From NCBI RefSeq assembly GCF_007830055.1, contig NZ_VLLE01000004.1, positions 737,217 to 801,216 on the forward strand: a stretch of 64,000 nt of DNA, read 5' to 3'. The notes beneath the pieces were generated by a model, which saw nothing but the letters and a program-made list of their open reading frames with translations, was not told where the DNA came from and made no database searches. Origin of the DNA: Lacibacter cauensis (GTDB taxonomy: Bacteria; Bacteroidota; Bacteroidia; Chitinophagales; Chitinophagaceae). Shown here in pieces: positions 51,001 through 59,529 of the stretch. The translations under genes and the position numbers were made by a program. Each line of letters begins with the position of its first letter. Within the stretch, counting starts at the first letter, position 1.

Positions 51001-51073
51001 CGAAGCAGGCTGGACCAAACTGTACAGTAAAACAGGCATCCGCTTATTGCAACAACTGAAACAAACGAATTAG
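48017..51073 (+). CDS. Secreted caspase-like protease with TPR array
   Basis: A 1018-residue protein with signal peptide (MYRRFYLFTSLFFFSLSTQQLFA), a Peptidase_C14 caspase-like domain (about residues 40-290) with catalytic H123 (YFSGHGD) and C186 (LDACHSGQ), a coiled linker, and a long C-terminal tetratricopeptide region (about 430-1010; for example AEKYYRQAIELIPTW and AIRLFKEAIRVNPDKP). It should act in the periplasm or on the cell surface. The stop codon is 1 bp before the next start, so it leads an operon of three. Substrate unknown. Confidence 0.9.
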   Translation: MYRRFYLFTSLFFFSLSTQQLFAQQNAKGSAEEEVTVAGQKTTYAVIVGVSEYDAPRLKLNVADKDAALFARFLLETKKVNKENLQLLLNKKANSAAVNAAIRSLLSKKIKNGDEVIVYFSGHGDIQKSKDTANAGGYIGYLLCSDVNIERAYTGAQGTLSFKDLNEVVTQLSQNNIQVSIVLDACHSGQTVNEEGANLLSESALTSFRNTIRYLSCGANQRSFESESIGHGYFTFYLVNGMMGAADNSPLNNKINVNELNLYVYNNVYQESKELQEPNIGASAGGKIVMTVSPEMKLIAFDSLRENAMKEIKESNNAAKSITIEPNPTLTTLSASQQEQLSKLNALLKKQVHKEAVALYASFVKQQLFPADWLRFIKLKLVQQLSIDPQQAVNTVLLGNNSQPPAAYFKAAAEKSSLLLSVLDTADYEHKIYYIYARYLEAYSYLRGKNYKMYPVAKRLLHEALVAEPDAAFVLHGLGLVAEYQDDFPLAEKYYRQAIELIPTWTYPRSSLGNALRSQNRYTEAIKVFQEVIKLAPAFSWPYNNLANVYLDLKRYKEAERLYNYSVQIDSVDAATEYSNLGLVFKDRGNIKKAETFFIKAINADSNMVYAYHHLAELYKTINAKQTNTLLTLSVKREPYFAEGLTELADYYREGPLPEEWKLADSLYDAAISNNPYNTWAYAGKAWGKAQMKDTAAAIRLFKEAIRVNPDKPTAYGYYGRYFQLTKNYKQSIEWYKKSLAVSPWYWYGYEWMHESWMKLNKPDSALAVLQQALPYFDENPDLYNLLGNYYYAKGNFTAAAAEYAKALTADSSYANAYGNLAYTSLEINDFKNAVLYFKKANANDPLLFSIKDISLVLIDKADNLLLEQKQSDALTLLSFAAGFIPATQHDFYFKATGLYYLNGEYKKAVPLLEQLLNQQELPVAYRYRFLQLLGWCKLDEGNFTEAARLFEASFAHSTNPSYLGLAAAMYAANEKQKAAAWLQKENQNNPNWQNEAGWTKLYSKTGIRLLQQLKQTN

Positions 51074-51074
51074 T

Positions 51075-52742
51075 ATGCTCCGCATCAAACATTATTTCCT
51101 GTTACTGCAAATACTCGTTACACTTTCTGCAACAGCAGGTGTAAACATCAAAAGCGGCAACTTTTATATTTCCTATACCGATCATGATCTTGTACGGTTT
51201 AACGGAATTGATATTATGCGTACCTACAATTCCAAATCTTCAGAAAAAGGATTGTTTGGCATTGGCTGGGGCTCCGAAATTGAAACCCGTCTCTATGTTA
51301 TCGGCGATGGTAATATCCTTATTAAAGAATACGGAGCCGGTACCGGCAACCAGTTTTCACCGGTTGAAACAAATGAAACACGTATTACCGAATGTATTAA
51401 CCAGCTTGTACAGGCGGCCCTGCAAAATGAAGATATTGAAAACAACCCCGTAGAGATAAACCGCTTTCGTCGTGAAATGCGTAACAACCTGGAGACTCGT
51501 TTTCGTAAATGGTTATTGTATGCAGAACTGGGTTTACTGAAACAACCCGTTTTAAACGAAAATGAAAAATGGGAAAGTCAGGACCTCGGTTACCAGCAAT
51601 TGTTTAAAATCAAAAACGGTTTTAAACGTATCCAGGACGATGGCAGTTACGATCTGTTCAATCAGCTCGGACTGTTTACCGGCCGGTATAAAGCCGATGG
51701 CCGGTTGCAATACAGCATCAGCTACGATGCAAACAAACATATCGCCGTTTTAAAAGACAAAGGCAACAACAGCTTTCTGTTTACAACTGATAAGGAAGGG
51801 AAAGTACGCAGTATTAAAAGCAGGCAGGGTACTTCGTACTATTGGTACCGTGGTTTGGCACTGGTTAAAACAAAAGATATTGCCAACAATATTTACGTGC
51901 ACGAATACGATTCTTCTTACAACATGACAGCCATTCGCTACAGCAATGGAACCAGCATGTTGATGGAATACGACCCTTCAACATTTTTTTGTATTAAAGT
52001 AACCGAACCCAATGGCAATATTACTGAATACGAATACAAAACATTTTTTGATGCAGAAGGCAACGTAAACGATAATCACTATGCCACACTTGTACTTTCG
52101 AAAAAGAAGGGTACTATAAAAACCGACAGCGCCTATTACGAATACGAGATAAAAGATAAGCCCGATGGAAGCTCTTATCTCTATCATTTTATTTACAAAC
52201 AAAACAGCGATGTTTTTGAAGAAATAAATAATGAACAATGCGAAATGCCGGATTACGTAATTAAAAACAAGCGAAAGCACAGCTTTACCTACAACCAAAA
52301 CTGCATTCCTGTTTCAAAAGAAAACGACAGTGTACTGGTTAAAGCAGTTATTGACAGCAACTGGAACAAAGCATCCAGCCTGCATATTCACTATAAAAAA
52401 ACAAATACAGCAACCGAAAGACGGTTTATCTATAACAATAGCGGCAACCCGGTACGTATTACAGAAGATACCGTTATCACAACCATTACATATTCCAAAA
52501 GCCAGAAGGTAACACGTATTGCAAACGCACAAACAACATTACTGTATAAATACAACAGCTTCGATCAACTGATAGCCGTAACATTGAACGGAACAGATGA
52601 ATTGCTGTTTGTATACGATAAAGACGGGGCTTTGTTGCGAAAAGAATCGAAGAAAGGAAAAGCCGTTGCCGATGCTGTTGAAGCCGTTTACAAGCAACTG
52701 GAAAAATATATTTCAGAAACAGGTATTCTGTTCGATTATTAA
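51075..52742 (+). CDS. Secreted RHS/YD-type protein, paralogue 1
   Basis: A 555-residue exported protein (signal peptide MLRIKHYFLLLQILVTLSATA). It opens with a DUF6531-like RHS N-terminal module (VNIKSGNFYISYTDHDLV, MRTYNSKSSEKGLFGIGWGSE), then a helical insert (about residues 100-160), then several YD-type repeats (YNMTAIRYSNGTSMLMEYD, YKYNSFDQLIAVTLNG). It ends without the long variable toxin domain of typical RHS proteins. It is co-transcribed with the caspase gene (1 bp apart) and paralogous to the next gene. Shell, adhesin or protease-target roles are possible; none is shown. Confidence 0.85.
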   Translation: MLRIKHYFLLLQILVTLSATAGVNIKSGNFYISYTDHDLVRFNGIDIMRTYNSKSSEKGLFGIGWGSEIETRLYVIGDGNILIKEYGAGTGNQFSPVETNETRITECINQLVQAALQNEDIENNPVEINRFRREMRNNLETRFRKWLLYAELGLLKQPVLNENEKWESQDLGYQQLFKIKNGFKRIQDDGSYDLFNQLGLFTGRYKADGRLQYSISYDANKHIAVLKDKGNNSFLFTTDKEGKVRSIKSRQGTSYYWYRGLALVKTKDIANNIYVHEYDSSYNMTAIRYSNGTSMLMEYDPSTFFCIKVTEPNGNITEYEYKTFFDAEGNVNDNHYATLVLSKKKGTIKTDSAYYEYEIKDKPDGSSYLYHFIYKQNSDVFEEINNEQCEMPDYVIKNKRKHSFTYNQNCIPVSKENDSVLVKAVIDSNWNKASSLHIHYKKTNTATERRFIYNNSGNPVRITEDTVITTITYSKSQKVTRIANAQTTLLYKYNSFDQLIAVTLNGTDELLFVYDKDGALLRKESKKGKAVADAVEAVYKQLEKYISETGILFDY

Positions 52743-52765
52743 ACGTAACTGTTAATTGCAACTAC

Positions 52766-54448
52766 ATGATCAGGAAAAAGAAAGCAAGATGCTTCTTCGC
52801 AGCTGTATGCTGCATGGTACTGTCAACTCCGCTATTTACAATAGCCGGTGTTAACTTAAAAAACGGCAACTTCTATATTACCTATACCGATCATGATCTT
52901 ACAAAGAGCAACGGTATTTCTATTGACCGTACCTATAATTCCAAAACAACCTCCATTGGTTTATTTGGTTTTGGCTGGGGTTCTGAATTAGAAACCCGTC
53001 TTTTTGCAATGGGTGACGGAAGTGTTTACATCAGAGAATTTGGTGGTGGCAGTGTGACCTCTTTCTTACAATCGGTGGAAGATGATTTGCTGCTCACAAC
53101 CTGCATCAACAATATTGCAAAAGCTGCTATTGAAAACGGAGATCTTGTAAACAACCCTGTTGCCATCAATAATTTTAAAAAGCTGATGCGGGAAAGCGAA
53201 GAAAGACGTCGTAACAGCTGGGAAAAATACCAGACAGCCGGTTTATTGCAAATGCCTGCCTTTCCCGAAAACACAAAATGGACCACAAGAGATCTGGGCA
53301 GCCAGGAACTGGTAAAAACAGCTGACGGCTTTAAACGACAGTACAACGACGGCAGCTATTTCCTGTTTAACAACGACGGTTTATTTACCGGCAAGTACGA
53401 TAAGTACAAGCAGCTTGTTTATACGCTTGCCTACAATGATACAAAACAATTGCGTTTGATAACCGATAAGGGAGGTAATCAATATGCTATAACCACCAAC
53501 AACGATGGACTCATTACCCGTTTACAAACAAAGCAGGGCACATCGGTGTACCTGTATAAAGACAAGAGCCTCATCAGCACAACCGATGCAGGCGGCAACA
53601 AGTACAACTATACGTACGATGACAAATACAATATGACGAGTATCGGTTACAGTGATGGCTCCTTTCTTAAAATCGAATACTACAACGTAACGCTGTTTGT
53701 AAAAAAGATTACAGACAGAAACGGAACGGTTACCGAGTATGTATACAAAAACTTTTACGATGCTGAAGGGAAAATCAACGACAACCATTATGCTACGTGG
53801 GTAATTAAAGCCAACAGCTATACCAATCAACCAGACAGTAATTATTACGAATACGAAGTGCGTAAAAAACCAAATGGTGCAAGTTATACGTACCGCATAG
53901 TGCAACGTATTAACGGTATTGAAACGGAAACAGTGTACAGCGAAACCTGCAACAATCCTGTATTGAGAAGAAAAGGTGTGAGAGAAACAACGTTTCAATA
54001 CAATCAAAACTGCGATTTAATTTATAAAGAAACCTACGATTATATTGCCCGTGCCGAATACGATGAAAAGCTGCGTAAAATAACCCGTACAGAATACATC
54101 AGCAAAACCGATGGGGATACAACCATCAACACATTTACTTACAACGCAAATGGCGATCTGGTAAAAGCAACGGAAGGCAATAAGTGGATTCTATTGAGCT
54201 ACAACAGCGAACACAAAATTGTGAAGATGGAATACGAAGATGGAATCCTTACATACGAATACAACAGTATAGGAAAGCCCTCTAACATCACCGTTTCCGG
54301 TAAAGGCTCTATTACTGTAGAATACGATAAGTATGGTGAAATAAGTAAAGTAGAAAGTCCTGATGGCTCGAAAACAGCAATAGCTGTTACACAGGCTATG
54401 CAGGCCTTGCTCAGCCGCACCAAACCAAAAGGACTTGATTTTAATTAA
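52766..54448 (+). CDS. Secreted RHS/YD-type protein, paralogue 2
   Basis: A 560-residue exported protein with the same plan as its upstream neighbour: signal peptide (ending FTIAG), DUF6531-like opening (VNLKNGNFYITYTDHDLTKSNGI, GLFGFGWGSELETRLF), a helical insert, and YD repeats (YTYDDKYNMTSIGYSDGS, FTYNANGDLVKATEG, EYDKYGEISKVES). The two genes are a tandem duplication that has diverged along its whole length. The C terminus (QAMQALLSRTKPKGLDFN) is a short helix, not a toxin. The start is 23 bp after the previous stop. No recognisable terminator follows. Confidence 0.85.
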   Translation: MIRKKKARCFFAAVCCMVLSTPLFTIAGVNLKNGNFYITYTDHDLTKSNGISIDRTYNSKTTSIGLFGFGWGSELETRLFAMGDGSVYIREFGGGSVTSFLQSVEDDLLLTTCINNIAKAAIENGDLVNNPVAINNFKKLMRESEERRRNSWEKYQTAGLLQMPAFPENTKWTTRDLGSQELVKTADGFKRQYNDGSYFLFNNDGLFTGKYDKYKQLVYTLAYNDTKQLRLITDKGGNQYAITTNNDGLITRLQTKQGTSVYLYKDKSLISTTDAGGNKYNYTYDDKYNMTSIGYSDGSFLKIEYYNVTLFVKKITDRNGTVTEYVYKNFYDAEGKINDNHYATWVIKANSYTNQPDSNYYEYEVRKKPNGASYTYRIVQRINGIETETVYSETCNNPVLRRKGVRETTFQYNQNCDLIYKETYDYIARAEYDEKLRKITRTEYISKTDGDTTINTFTYNANGDLVKATEGNKWILLSYNSEHKIVKMEYEDGILTYEYNSIGKPSNITVSGKGSITVEYDKYGEISKVESPDGSKTAIAVTQAMQALLSRTKPKGLDFN

Positions 54449-54453
54449 CTGCT

Positions 54454-54615
54454 TTACGCACCTCTTTGCGCTCCGCCAACATGCTTACCAGCACTGCTTG
54501 CTGTTTTGGTATTGGCTTTACCGCCACCTTTCGGTGCTATAAACATCGACTTATTACCTGCTGGTGCGTTTTTCTTTTTATCCTTTTTGTTCTTTCCGGT
54601 ATTAAACAACGACAT
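54454..54615 (-). CDS. Small basic Gly/Lys-rich protein
   Basis: A 53-residue protein starting MSLFNTGKNKKDKKKNAPAGN, rich in Lys, Gly and Ala, with no hydrophobic segment. It resembles short basic proteins seen in Bacteroidota genomes that carry a conserved FIAPKGGG-type middle, but I cannot name a family. It converges on the RHS gene, 5 bp from its stop. The longer frame to 54708 runs into repeat-like sequence, so the internal Met is chosen. Moderate confidence that it is real. Confidence 0.5.
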   Translation of the reverse strand: MSLFNTGKNKKDKKKNAPAGNKSMFIAPKGGGKANTKTASSAGKHVGGAQRGA

Positions 54616-54679
54616 AGCAATGAATTTGTAATGATGAAATGTTCCTGCACTCAACAGGACTGTGAATATACCGATTCTT

Positions 54680-54900
54680 TTCTTTTTGCCGAAAAGACGC
54701 AAACACACAAAGAAGAAAAGAAAAAGTCAAAAAAGAAGGTTCAAGGAACAAGAAAGAAAATCCATCTTTCGACAAGCTCAAGAATCAAAAACCCAATTCC
54801 ATTCAACTCTGCGTTTTCTGCACATCTGCTCCTCTGTGTTAAACATTGTAAGCAAAGCGCACAATCTCTTTTACTCTTTCCCCCTCCTTCAAACTCTTAG
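54680..54900 (+). repeat. Composite dispersed repeat, partial copy
   Basis: Contains ACACAAAGAAGAAAAG-type sequence, the CTTTCGACAAGCTCAAGA unit (54766-54783), a GTGTTAAACATTGTAAGCAAAGCG unit around 54836-54860 and the pyrimidine-rich end CAAACTCTTAG at 54890-54900. No gene is seen. Confidence 0.5.
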
Positions 54901-54915
54901 CTTATCTTCGTACAA

Positions 54916-55749
54916 ATGGTAAACGTCGGTCAATACAATCGTCTTATTGTAAAACGCATCAAAGATGCAGGTGCTTATCTCGATGATGGAGCCGAAGGCA
55001 TCCTGTTACCCAAACGTTTTGTACCCCGTGGTACACGTGCAGGTGATGAATTAACCGTGTTTGTTTACCACGATGGTGAAGACCGTTTGATTGCCACCAC
55101 CCAGCACCCTACTGCTGTTGTGGGCGATATTGCGTTGATGAAAGTGGTGGGCACCAGTGCACATGGTGCATTCTTAGACTGGGGTTTGATGAAAGATCTG
55201 TTTGTTCCTAAGAGCAAACAAATTTCGGCCATGCGTTTGGGAGGCGAATACCTGGTGCATGTGTATATTGATGAACAAACGGGCCGTGCAGCTGCATCGC
55301 AATACATTGAGCACTTGCTGAGCAACGATGAGTTGACGGTAAAAGAAAAAGATGAAGTGGAGCTGATCATTTATCGACAGACAGATCTGGGATGGTCCGT
55401 CATCATCAACAAAAAACACATCGGTCTTTTATATTTTAATGAAGTGTTTCAACCGCTCAACATTGGCGATAAAGTAACCGGCTACATTAAAACCATTCGT
55501 GAAGATGGAAAAATTGATGTGGGCTTAGGTAAGCAAGGCTACCAGCGTGTGGAAGATGAGGCACACAAAATCCTGCGCCTGTTGGATGACAACAACGGCT
55601 ATCTTCCTTACCACGATAAAAGCGATCCCGAAGCCATTTACAATTTCTTTGGCATGAGCAAGAAAGCTTTTAAGATGACCATTGGCAAATTGTACAAAGA
55701 GAAAAAAATCGAGTTGACGCAAACAGGGATTAAAGCTGTTGAATCATAA
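54916..55749 (+). CDS. cvfB: S1-like RNA-binding protein, CvfB family
   Basis: A 277-residue protein of the CvfB/YitL family. Tandem S1-type OB-fold domains cover residues 1-215 (LIVKRIKDAGAYLDDG, VVGTSAHGAFLDWGLMKDLFVP, VTGYIKTIREDGKIDVGL). A C-terminal winged-helix segment (AIYNFFGMSKKAFKMTIGKLYKEKKIEL) follows. In Firmicutes CvfB affects virulence-factor expression through RNA; the role in Bacteroidota is not established. A -7-like TATCTTCG lies just upstream (about 54902-54909), leaving almost no leader. Confidence 0.9.
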   Translation: MVNVGQYNRLIVKRIKDAGAYLDDGAEGILLPKRFVPRGTRAGDELTVFVYHDGEDRLIATTQHPTAVVGDIALMKVVGTSAHGAFLDWGLMKDLFVPKSKQISAMRLGGEYLVHVYIDEQTGRAAASQYIEHLLSNDELTVKEKDEVELIIYRQTDLGWSVIINKKHIGLLYFNEVFQPLNIGDKVTGYIKTIREDGKIDVGLGKQGYQRVEDEAHKILRLLDDNNGYLPYHDKSDPEAIYNFFGMSKKAFKMTIGKLYKEKKIELTQTGIKAVES

Positions 55750-55819
55750 TTGTAGTTTGCTTGCCTGCAAGTTGACCGTACAAACTCCTTATTCATTCTG
55801 CACGCAACTTCGCTCTGCA

Positions 55820-56677
55820 TTAAATGCCGGCCGATTCACATACATACGTAGGCATAATACCTGTTGCACGGATGCGTGTTTCCGCATCATCAGGCAAGGT
55901 ATTACCTGAAAGCACAAGCACTGTATCTAAGCCAAACTTATTACCACCCAATATATCGGTATGCAATGTATCGCCCACCATCAGAATATCTTTTTTACTG
56001 ATGGCTCCACTGCTGCGTTCACGCAACAGATCATAGGCAAACATAAACATCTGCGAATCGGGCTTGCCAAAGCGGATGAACTTTTTGCCCACAATACTTT
56101 CAATCATGGTTGCTACACCGCCAATGGCAATGGATACATCGTTGGTTCCAGTAATGGGATAAATATGATCGGTATTGGCTACAATTGCAGGGATGGTGCG
56201 TTTGCGTAAAATATTAACGGTACGGTTCAGATCATCAAACCAGTTAAAGCCTTCATCATCCAGCAACACCAATGCATTTACCTGGTCAATATTGTATTGC
56301 GTAATAGCGCTTACCGGCAACGTGTGCAAACCAGAACTGTCAATATAATGCGCCGAACTTTCCGTACCGAGGTAGGCCACAATACCATCGTTCACTTTCA
56401 GATCTAAATATTCTTTAGCCAGCATGCCAGAAGAAATAATGCGGTCGTGCTGAATAATATCAAGGCCGATCTTATGATAAGTTTGTGCCAGTTGCATCGG
56501 ACTTCGGCTTGCATCGTTGGTAACAATGTAGTATTCCTTGCCCTGCTCTTCAAGATAAGCAAAGGTTTTATCCATACCGGTAATTAAACCATTGTAACTT
56601 TTTATGACGCCGAAGGCGTCGAAAAAAATGACTTTGTATTGATCTACCACCGTTTTAAAGTCCTGAACTGAAAACAT
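55820..56677 (-). CDS. HAD-IIA family hydrolase (TIGR01459-like)
   Basis: A 285-residue HAD phosphatase with the C2B cap of the NagD group. Motif I is FFDAFGVIKSY (the second catalytic Asp of the usual DxD is replaced, as in the subfamily TIGR01459, where this position varies), motif II TND in YYIVTNDASRSPM, and motif IV GDTLHTDILGGNKFG. The substrate is unknown. It follows the kinase-fold gene by 32 bp on the same strand and is probably co-transcribed with it, which hints at a kinase/phosphatase pair. Confidence 0.85.
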   Translation of the reverse strand: MFSVQDFKTVVDQYKVIFFDAFGVIKSYNGLITGMDKTFAYLEEQGKEYYIVTNDASRSPMQLAQTYHKIGLDIIQHDRIISSGMLAKEYLDLKVNDGIVAYLGTESSAHYIDSSGLHTLPVSAITQYNIDQVNALVLLDDEGFNWFDDLNRTVNILRKRTIPAIVANTDHIYPITGTNDVSIAIGGVATMIESIVGKKFIRFGKPDSQMFMFAYDLLRERSSGAISKKDILMVGDTLHTDILGGNKFGLDTVLVLSGNTLPDDAETRIRATGIMPTYVCESAGI

Positions 56678-56709
56678 GCCGTTGTTTGATTTTAAGTGTT
56701 AGGGCGGTG

Positions 56710-57771
56710 TTACTTCTTTACAGGTTTCTCTTCTTTTATCTTCAGTGCTTTGATGAGTTTTTCTGCATCAAAATCTCTGTCAACCGAGGGCAGATAAATA
56801 TCGTAGGCTTCTGCCCGCAGTTTCTTTGCATACTGTTCGCTGAAGAAATGACTGCCGTCTTTAATCACATAATTGAGAATAAAGAAACGGTAGCCTTCTT
56901 TTAAAAAGCGTAACTCATCAGCCGTAAGCGGATTCACTTTATGGTATTCTTCAAGAAAGATAATAAACCTGTCTTCCATCATGGTATTGATGTAATAGCT
57001 GAACACCGTTCTGTCGCCTGCATCACTCACCACCCGGCTGAAGAAATAAAAATCCATCATACGGCTGCTCATGCGGAACCAGTCGTAATCCCAACGTGAG
57101 TACAATTCCAGTTTATCGGTAACAGAAAAGTTACCAATGTTCCAGTCAATAAACACAGGAATGGTTTCAAACGATCCTGCATTTGTTTTCAGGCGGTTCT
57201 TTAAAAATAATTCGCAATGATATTTTACCAGATCGGCCTGTGCTCTGGTGCCGAATTGCTTTTCATCATCTTCAATCAAATCCATCAGCGTATGAATATC
57301 GGTACGTAATGTTTTGGATGATTTTGGAAGAATATGCCGCAACCTTGAACAGGCTTTATGAAACTTACCAATCTGCTGACCAAACTTGCGGATGAGTTTT
57401 TCATCCAATCGTTTAGGCAGGCGTTGCAACACCCGCACAGGATTATAAAACACTACCCATGCTTCTGTTTTTTTGGTGCGGTAATGATAGGTGTACACCC
57501 GGTTGTTCTTCAGCAACGATTTTGCCAGCAGGTTTTCGAACGGGTATAATAAGTTGTTGGAAAGCGTATGGATGATGCGGTGATCTTCTTTAAAATGTTC
57601 GTACTTGCCAAAGTAAGAAAGCTTGGCAATCACGATATCTTCATCTTCGAAAATAATCCGGTAAACATGGTTGGTGCTCACCATGGCACTGATCTCTTCA
57701 ATATGTGCAATCTTTTTGGTTGCATCATATCCTTCCCAAGCTTTATGAATAATTTTTAATACTTCTGTCAT
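56710..57771 (-). CDS. APH/kinase-fold phosphotransferase-like protein
   Basis: A 353-residue protein with the aminoglycoside-phosphotransferase kinase fold. The ATP-binding Lys lies in DIVIAKLSYFGK, the catalytic loop in IDWNIGNFS (Asp and Asn), and the metal Asp in the following RWDYDWF. The C-terminal 100 residues are helical. It does not carry the usual HGD opening of the loop, so it may belong to a divergent group. It lies between a glutamine-synthetase-like gene and a HAD phosphatase, all on the minus strand. Substrate unknown. Confidence 0.75.
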   Translation of the reverse strand: MTEVLKIIHKAWEGYDATKKIAHIEEISAMVSTNHVYRIIFEDEDIVIAKLSYFGKYEHFKEDHRIIHTLSNNLLYPFENLLAKSLLKNNRVYTYHYRTKKTEAWVVFYNPVRVLQRLPKRLDEKLIRKFGQQIGKFHKACSRLRHILPKSSKTLRTDIHTLMDLIEDDEKQFGTRAQADLVKYHCELFLKNRLKTNAGSFETIPVFIDWNIGNFSVTDKLELYSRWDYDWFRMSSRMMDFYFFSRVVSDAGDRTVFSYYINTMMEDRFIIFLEEYHKVNPLTADELRFLKEGYRFFILNYVIKDGSHFFSEQYAKKLRAEAYDIYLPSVDRDFDAEKLIKALKIKEEKPVKK

Positions 57772-57782
57772 TGTTTAATGTT

Positions 57783-58115
57783 TTGCCACAAAGGCGCAAA
57801 GGCACAAAGATATAGCCACAGATTAACGCAAATACACACAGATAAAGACAATCACCAATTACACAAATTGCACGAAGGAAACAGAACTGCAATATCCACT
57901 CTGAAAGCTATCGGAAACAAATTCCTATTTCTTACCGTCTGGCCACTTTGAGCGGCCTGACTTAAACCCTCATAGCTCTCCGTGTTTCTGTAACTCTGTG
58001 TTGAAAATTGTGAGCGCTGCGAGTAATAAAATCAATGTACATCCCTCCAATCTGTGTCATCTGCGAATCTATCCATTGTAAGCGAAGCGTCAATCTTCTT
58101 TCCTCTTTCAACCTC
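57783..58115. repeat. Composite dispersed repeat, copy B
   Basis: In order: GCCACAAAGGCGCAAAGGCACAAAG, CACAGATTAACGCAAAT (57819), a GGCCACTTTGAGCGGCC hairpin (57937-57961), ATTGTGAGCGCTGCGAG (58012), AATCTGTGTCATCTGCGAATC (58049), CATTGTAAGCGAAGCG (58074) and the CCTCTTA end at 58108-58117. It separates the kinase-fold gene from the glutamine-synthetase gene, and its right end touches the latter's stop codon. No gene is seen. Confidence 0.65.
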
Positions 58116-59465
58116 TTAAATAATCTCGAAATACCGTTTCAACTCCCAGTCGCTTACATGCTTTGCAAATTGACGGCACTCCCACATTCGTGTATTGGTA
58201 AAATGTTCTACAAATGCATCGCCAAACAAATCTTTTGCAACCGATGAGTGTTGCATATGGGTGGTTGCTTCTAACAGGTTCGATGGTAATACACCGTTGC
58301 TTTTATCGGCATAGCCATTTCCTTTTGTTGCTTCGATGTTTAACGGCAGTTGATGTTTGATGCCATACAAACCCGAAGCAAGCGATGCAGCGATTGCTAA
58401 ATACGGATTGGTATCGCTGCCGGGCACACGCATCTCCACTCTTGTGTTTTTAATGGTTGGATGCAATACTCGTACTGCTGTTGTTCTGTTATCAACTCCC
58501 CATGTTACTGTTGTGGGTGCCCATGCACCTTCCACCAATCGTTTGTAACTGTTGATGGTGGGCGCATACATCGGCAACACATGTGGTAAGCAATACAGCA
58601 GACCAGCTACATAATGTTCCATCAACTGACTCATGTGATGTTTTCCTTCTTCACTGTAAAACAGATTTTCTTTCGTAGCAGGGTTCCACAAGCTTTGGTG
58701 CACATGTCCGCTGCATCCCGGCAACTGTTCGTTCCACTTGGCCATGAAGGATGCCATGATGCCATGTTTATATGCAATCTCTTTCACGGCTGTTTTAAAC
58801 AGCACTGCTTTATCAGCAGCGGCCAATGTGTTATCGTGTACAATGGCTGCTTCGTACACTCCCGGACCAGTCTCGGTATGTATTCCTTCTATTGGTATGT
58901 TGAATTTGTTGAGCAGGTCAATGAGGTCGAAATAAAAATCACTCTGTAAGGATGTACGCAGAATGGAATAACCAAACATGCCTGTGGTAAACGGCTCGGG
59001 TTGTACAAACTGTTTCTGTTGCAGACTGTGCGGACTTTCATTAAAGTTGAACCATTCGAACTCCTGTGCAAACTCGGCATGATAGCCCATGTCTGCACAT
59101 TCCTGCACAACCTTCTTCAACAGCGAACGGCTGCAGGCAGCTACCTTGCTCTTGCTGAAATCCGCTAAGAAAAAAGGCAAATCGTTTTGCCAGGGGATAG
59201 TACGCAACGTAGATAAATCGATATGCACCTGTTTATCAGGATAGCCACTATGCCAGCCCGTTAGTTGTACGTTATCGTAAGCAGCATCGTTACTGTCCCA
59301 GCCAAACACCACATCACAAAAGCCGATACCGCTTTCGAGTGTATCGAGCAGTTTTTGTTTGCTGATGACTTTGCCACGCAATATGCCATCAATGTCTGCA
59401 AAGGCAAACTTCACCTGTTCGGCATTGTGTTCGTTCAGGTATTGTATCAATTCATCTTTCGTCAT
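58116..59465 (-). CDS. Glutamine synthetase family protein
   Basis: A 449-residue GS type I-like enzyme. The N-terminal beta-grasp (FAFADIDGILRGKVISKQKL) is followed by the catalytic barrel with the metal and ammonium site (GHVHQSLW, VEGAWAPTTVTWGVDNRTTAVRV, VEMRVPGSDTNPYLAIAAS). The adenylylation loop of classical GlnA is absent, and the length and the WGVDNR and RVPG motifs suit the gamma-glutamyl-polyamine or gamma-glutamyl-amine synthetase subgroup. Co-localisation with a kinase-fold and a HAD gene is unexplained. A minus-strand element ACAACTTTG lies about 20 bp upstream. Confidence 0.9.
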   Translation of the reverse strand: MTKDELIQYLNEHNAEQVKFAFADIDGILRGKVISKQKLLDTLESGIGFCDVVFGWDSNDAAYDNVQLTGWHSGYPDKQVHIDLSTLRTIPWQNDLPFFLADFSKSKVAACSRSLLKKVVQECADMGYHAEFAQEFEWFNFNESPHSLQQKQFVQPEPFTTGMFGYSILRTSLQSDFYFDLIDLLNKFNIPIEGIHTETGPGVYEAAIVHDNTLAAADKAVLFKTAVKEIAYKHGIMASFMAKWNEQLPGCSGHVHQSLWNPATKENLFYSEEGKHHMSQLMEHYVAGLLYCLPHVLPMYAPTINSYKRLVEGAWAPTTVTWGVDNRTTAVRVLHPTIKNTRVEMRVPGSDTNPYLAIAASLASGLYGIKHQLPLNIEATKGNGYADKSNGVLPSNLLEATTHMQHSSVAKDLFGDAFVEHFTNTRMWECRQFAKHVSDWELKRYFEII

Positions 59466-59529
59466 GAACCTGTTTTTAAGTGTTTACAAAGTTGTGGCTT
59501 AAAAGGGGTATTTCAAAGTGAAAAGATTG

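Noticed and set aside
51075..54448. RHS polymorphic toxins with immunity genes
   Set aside because: There is no toxin domain after the repeats and no small immunity gene follows.
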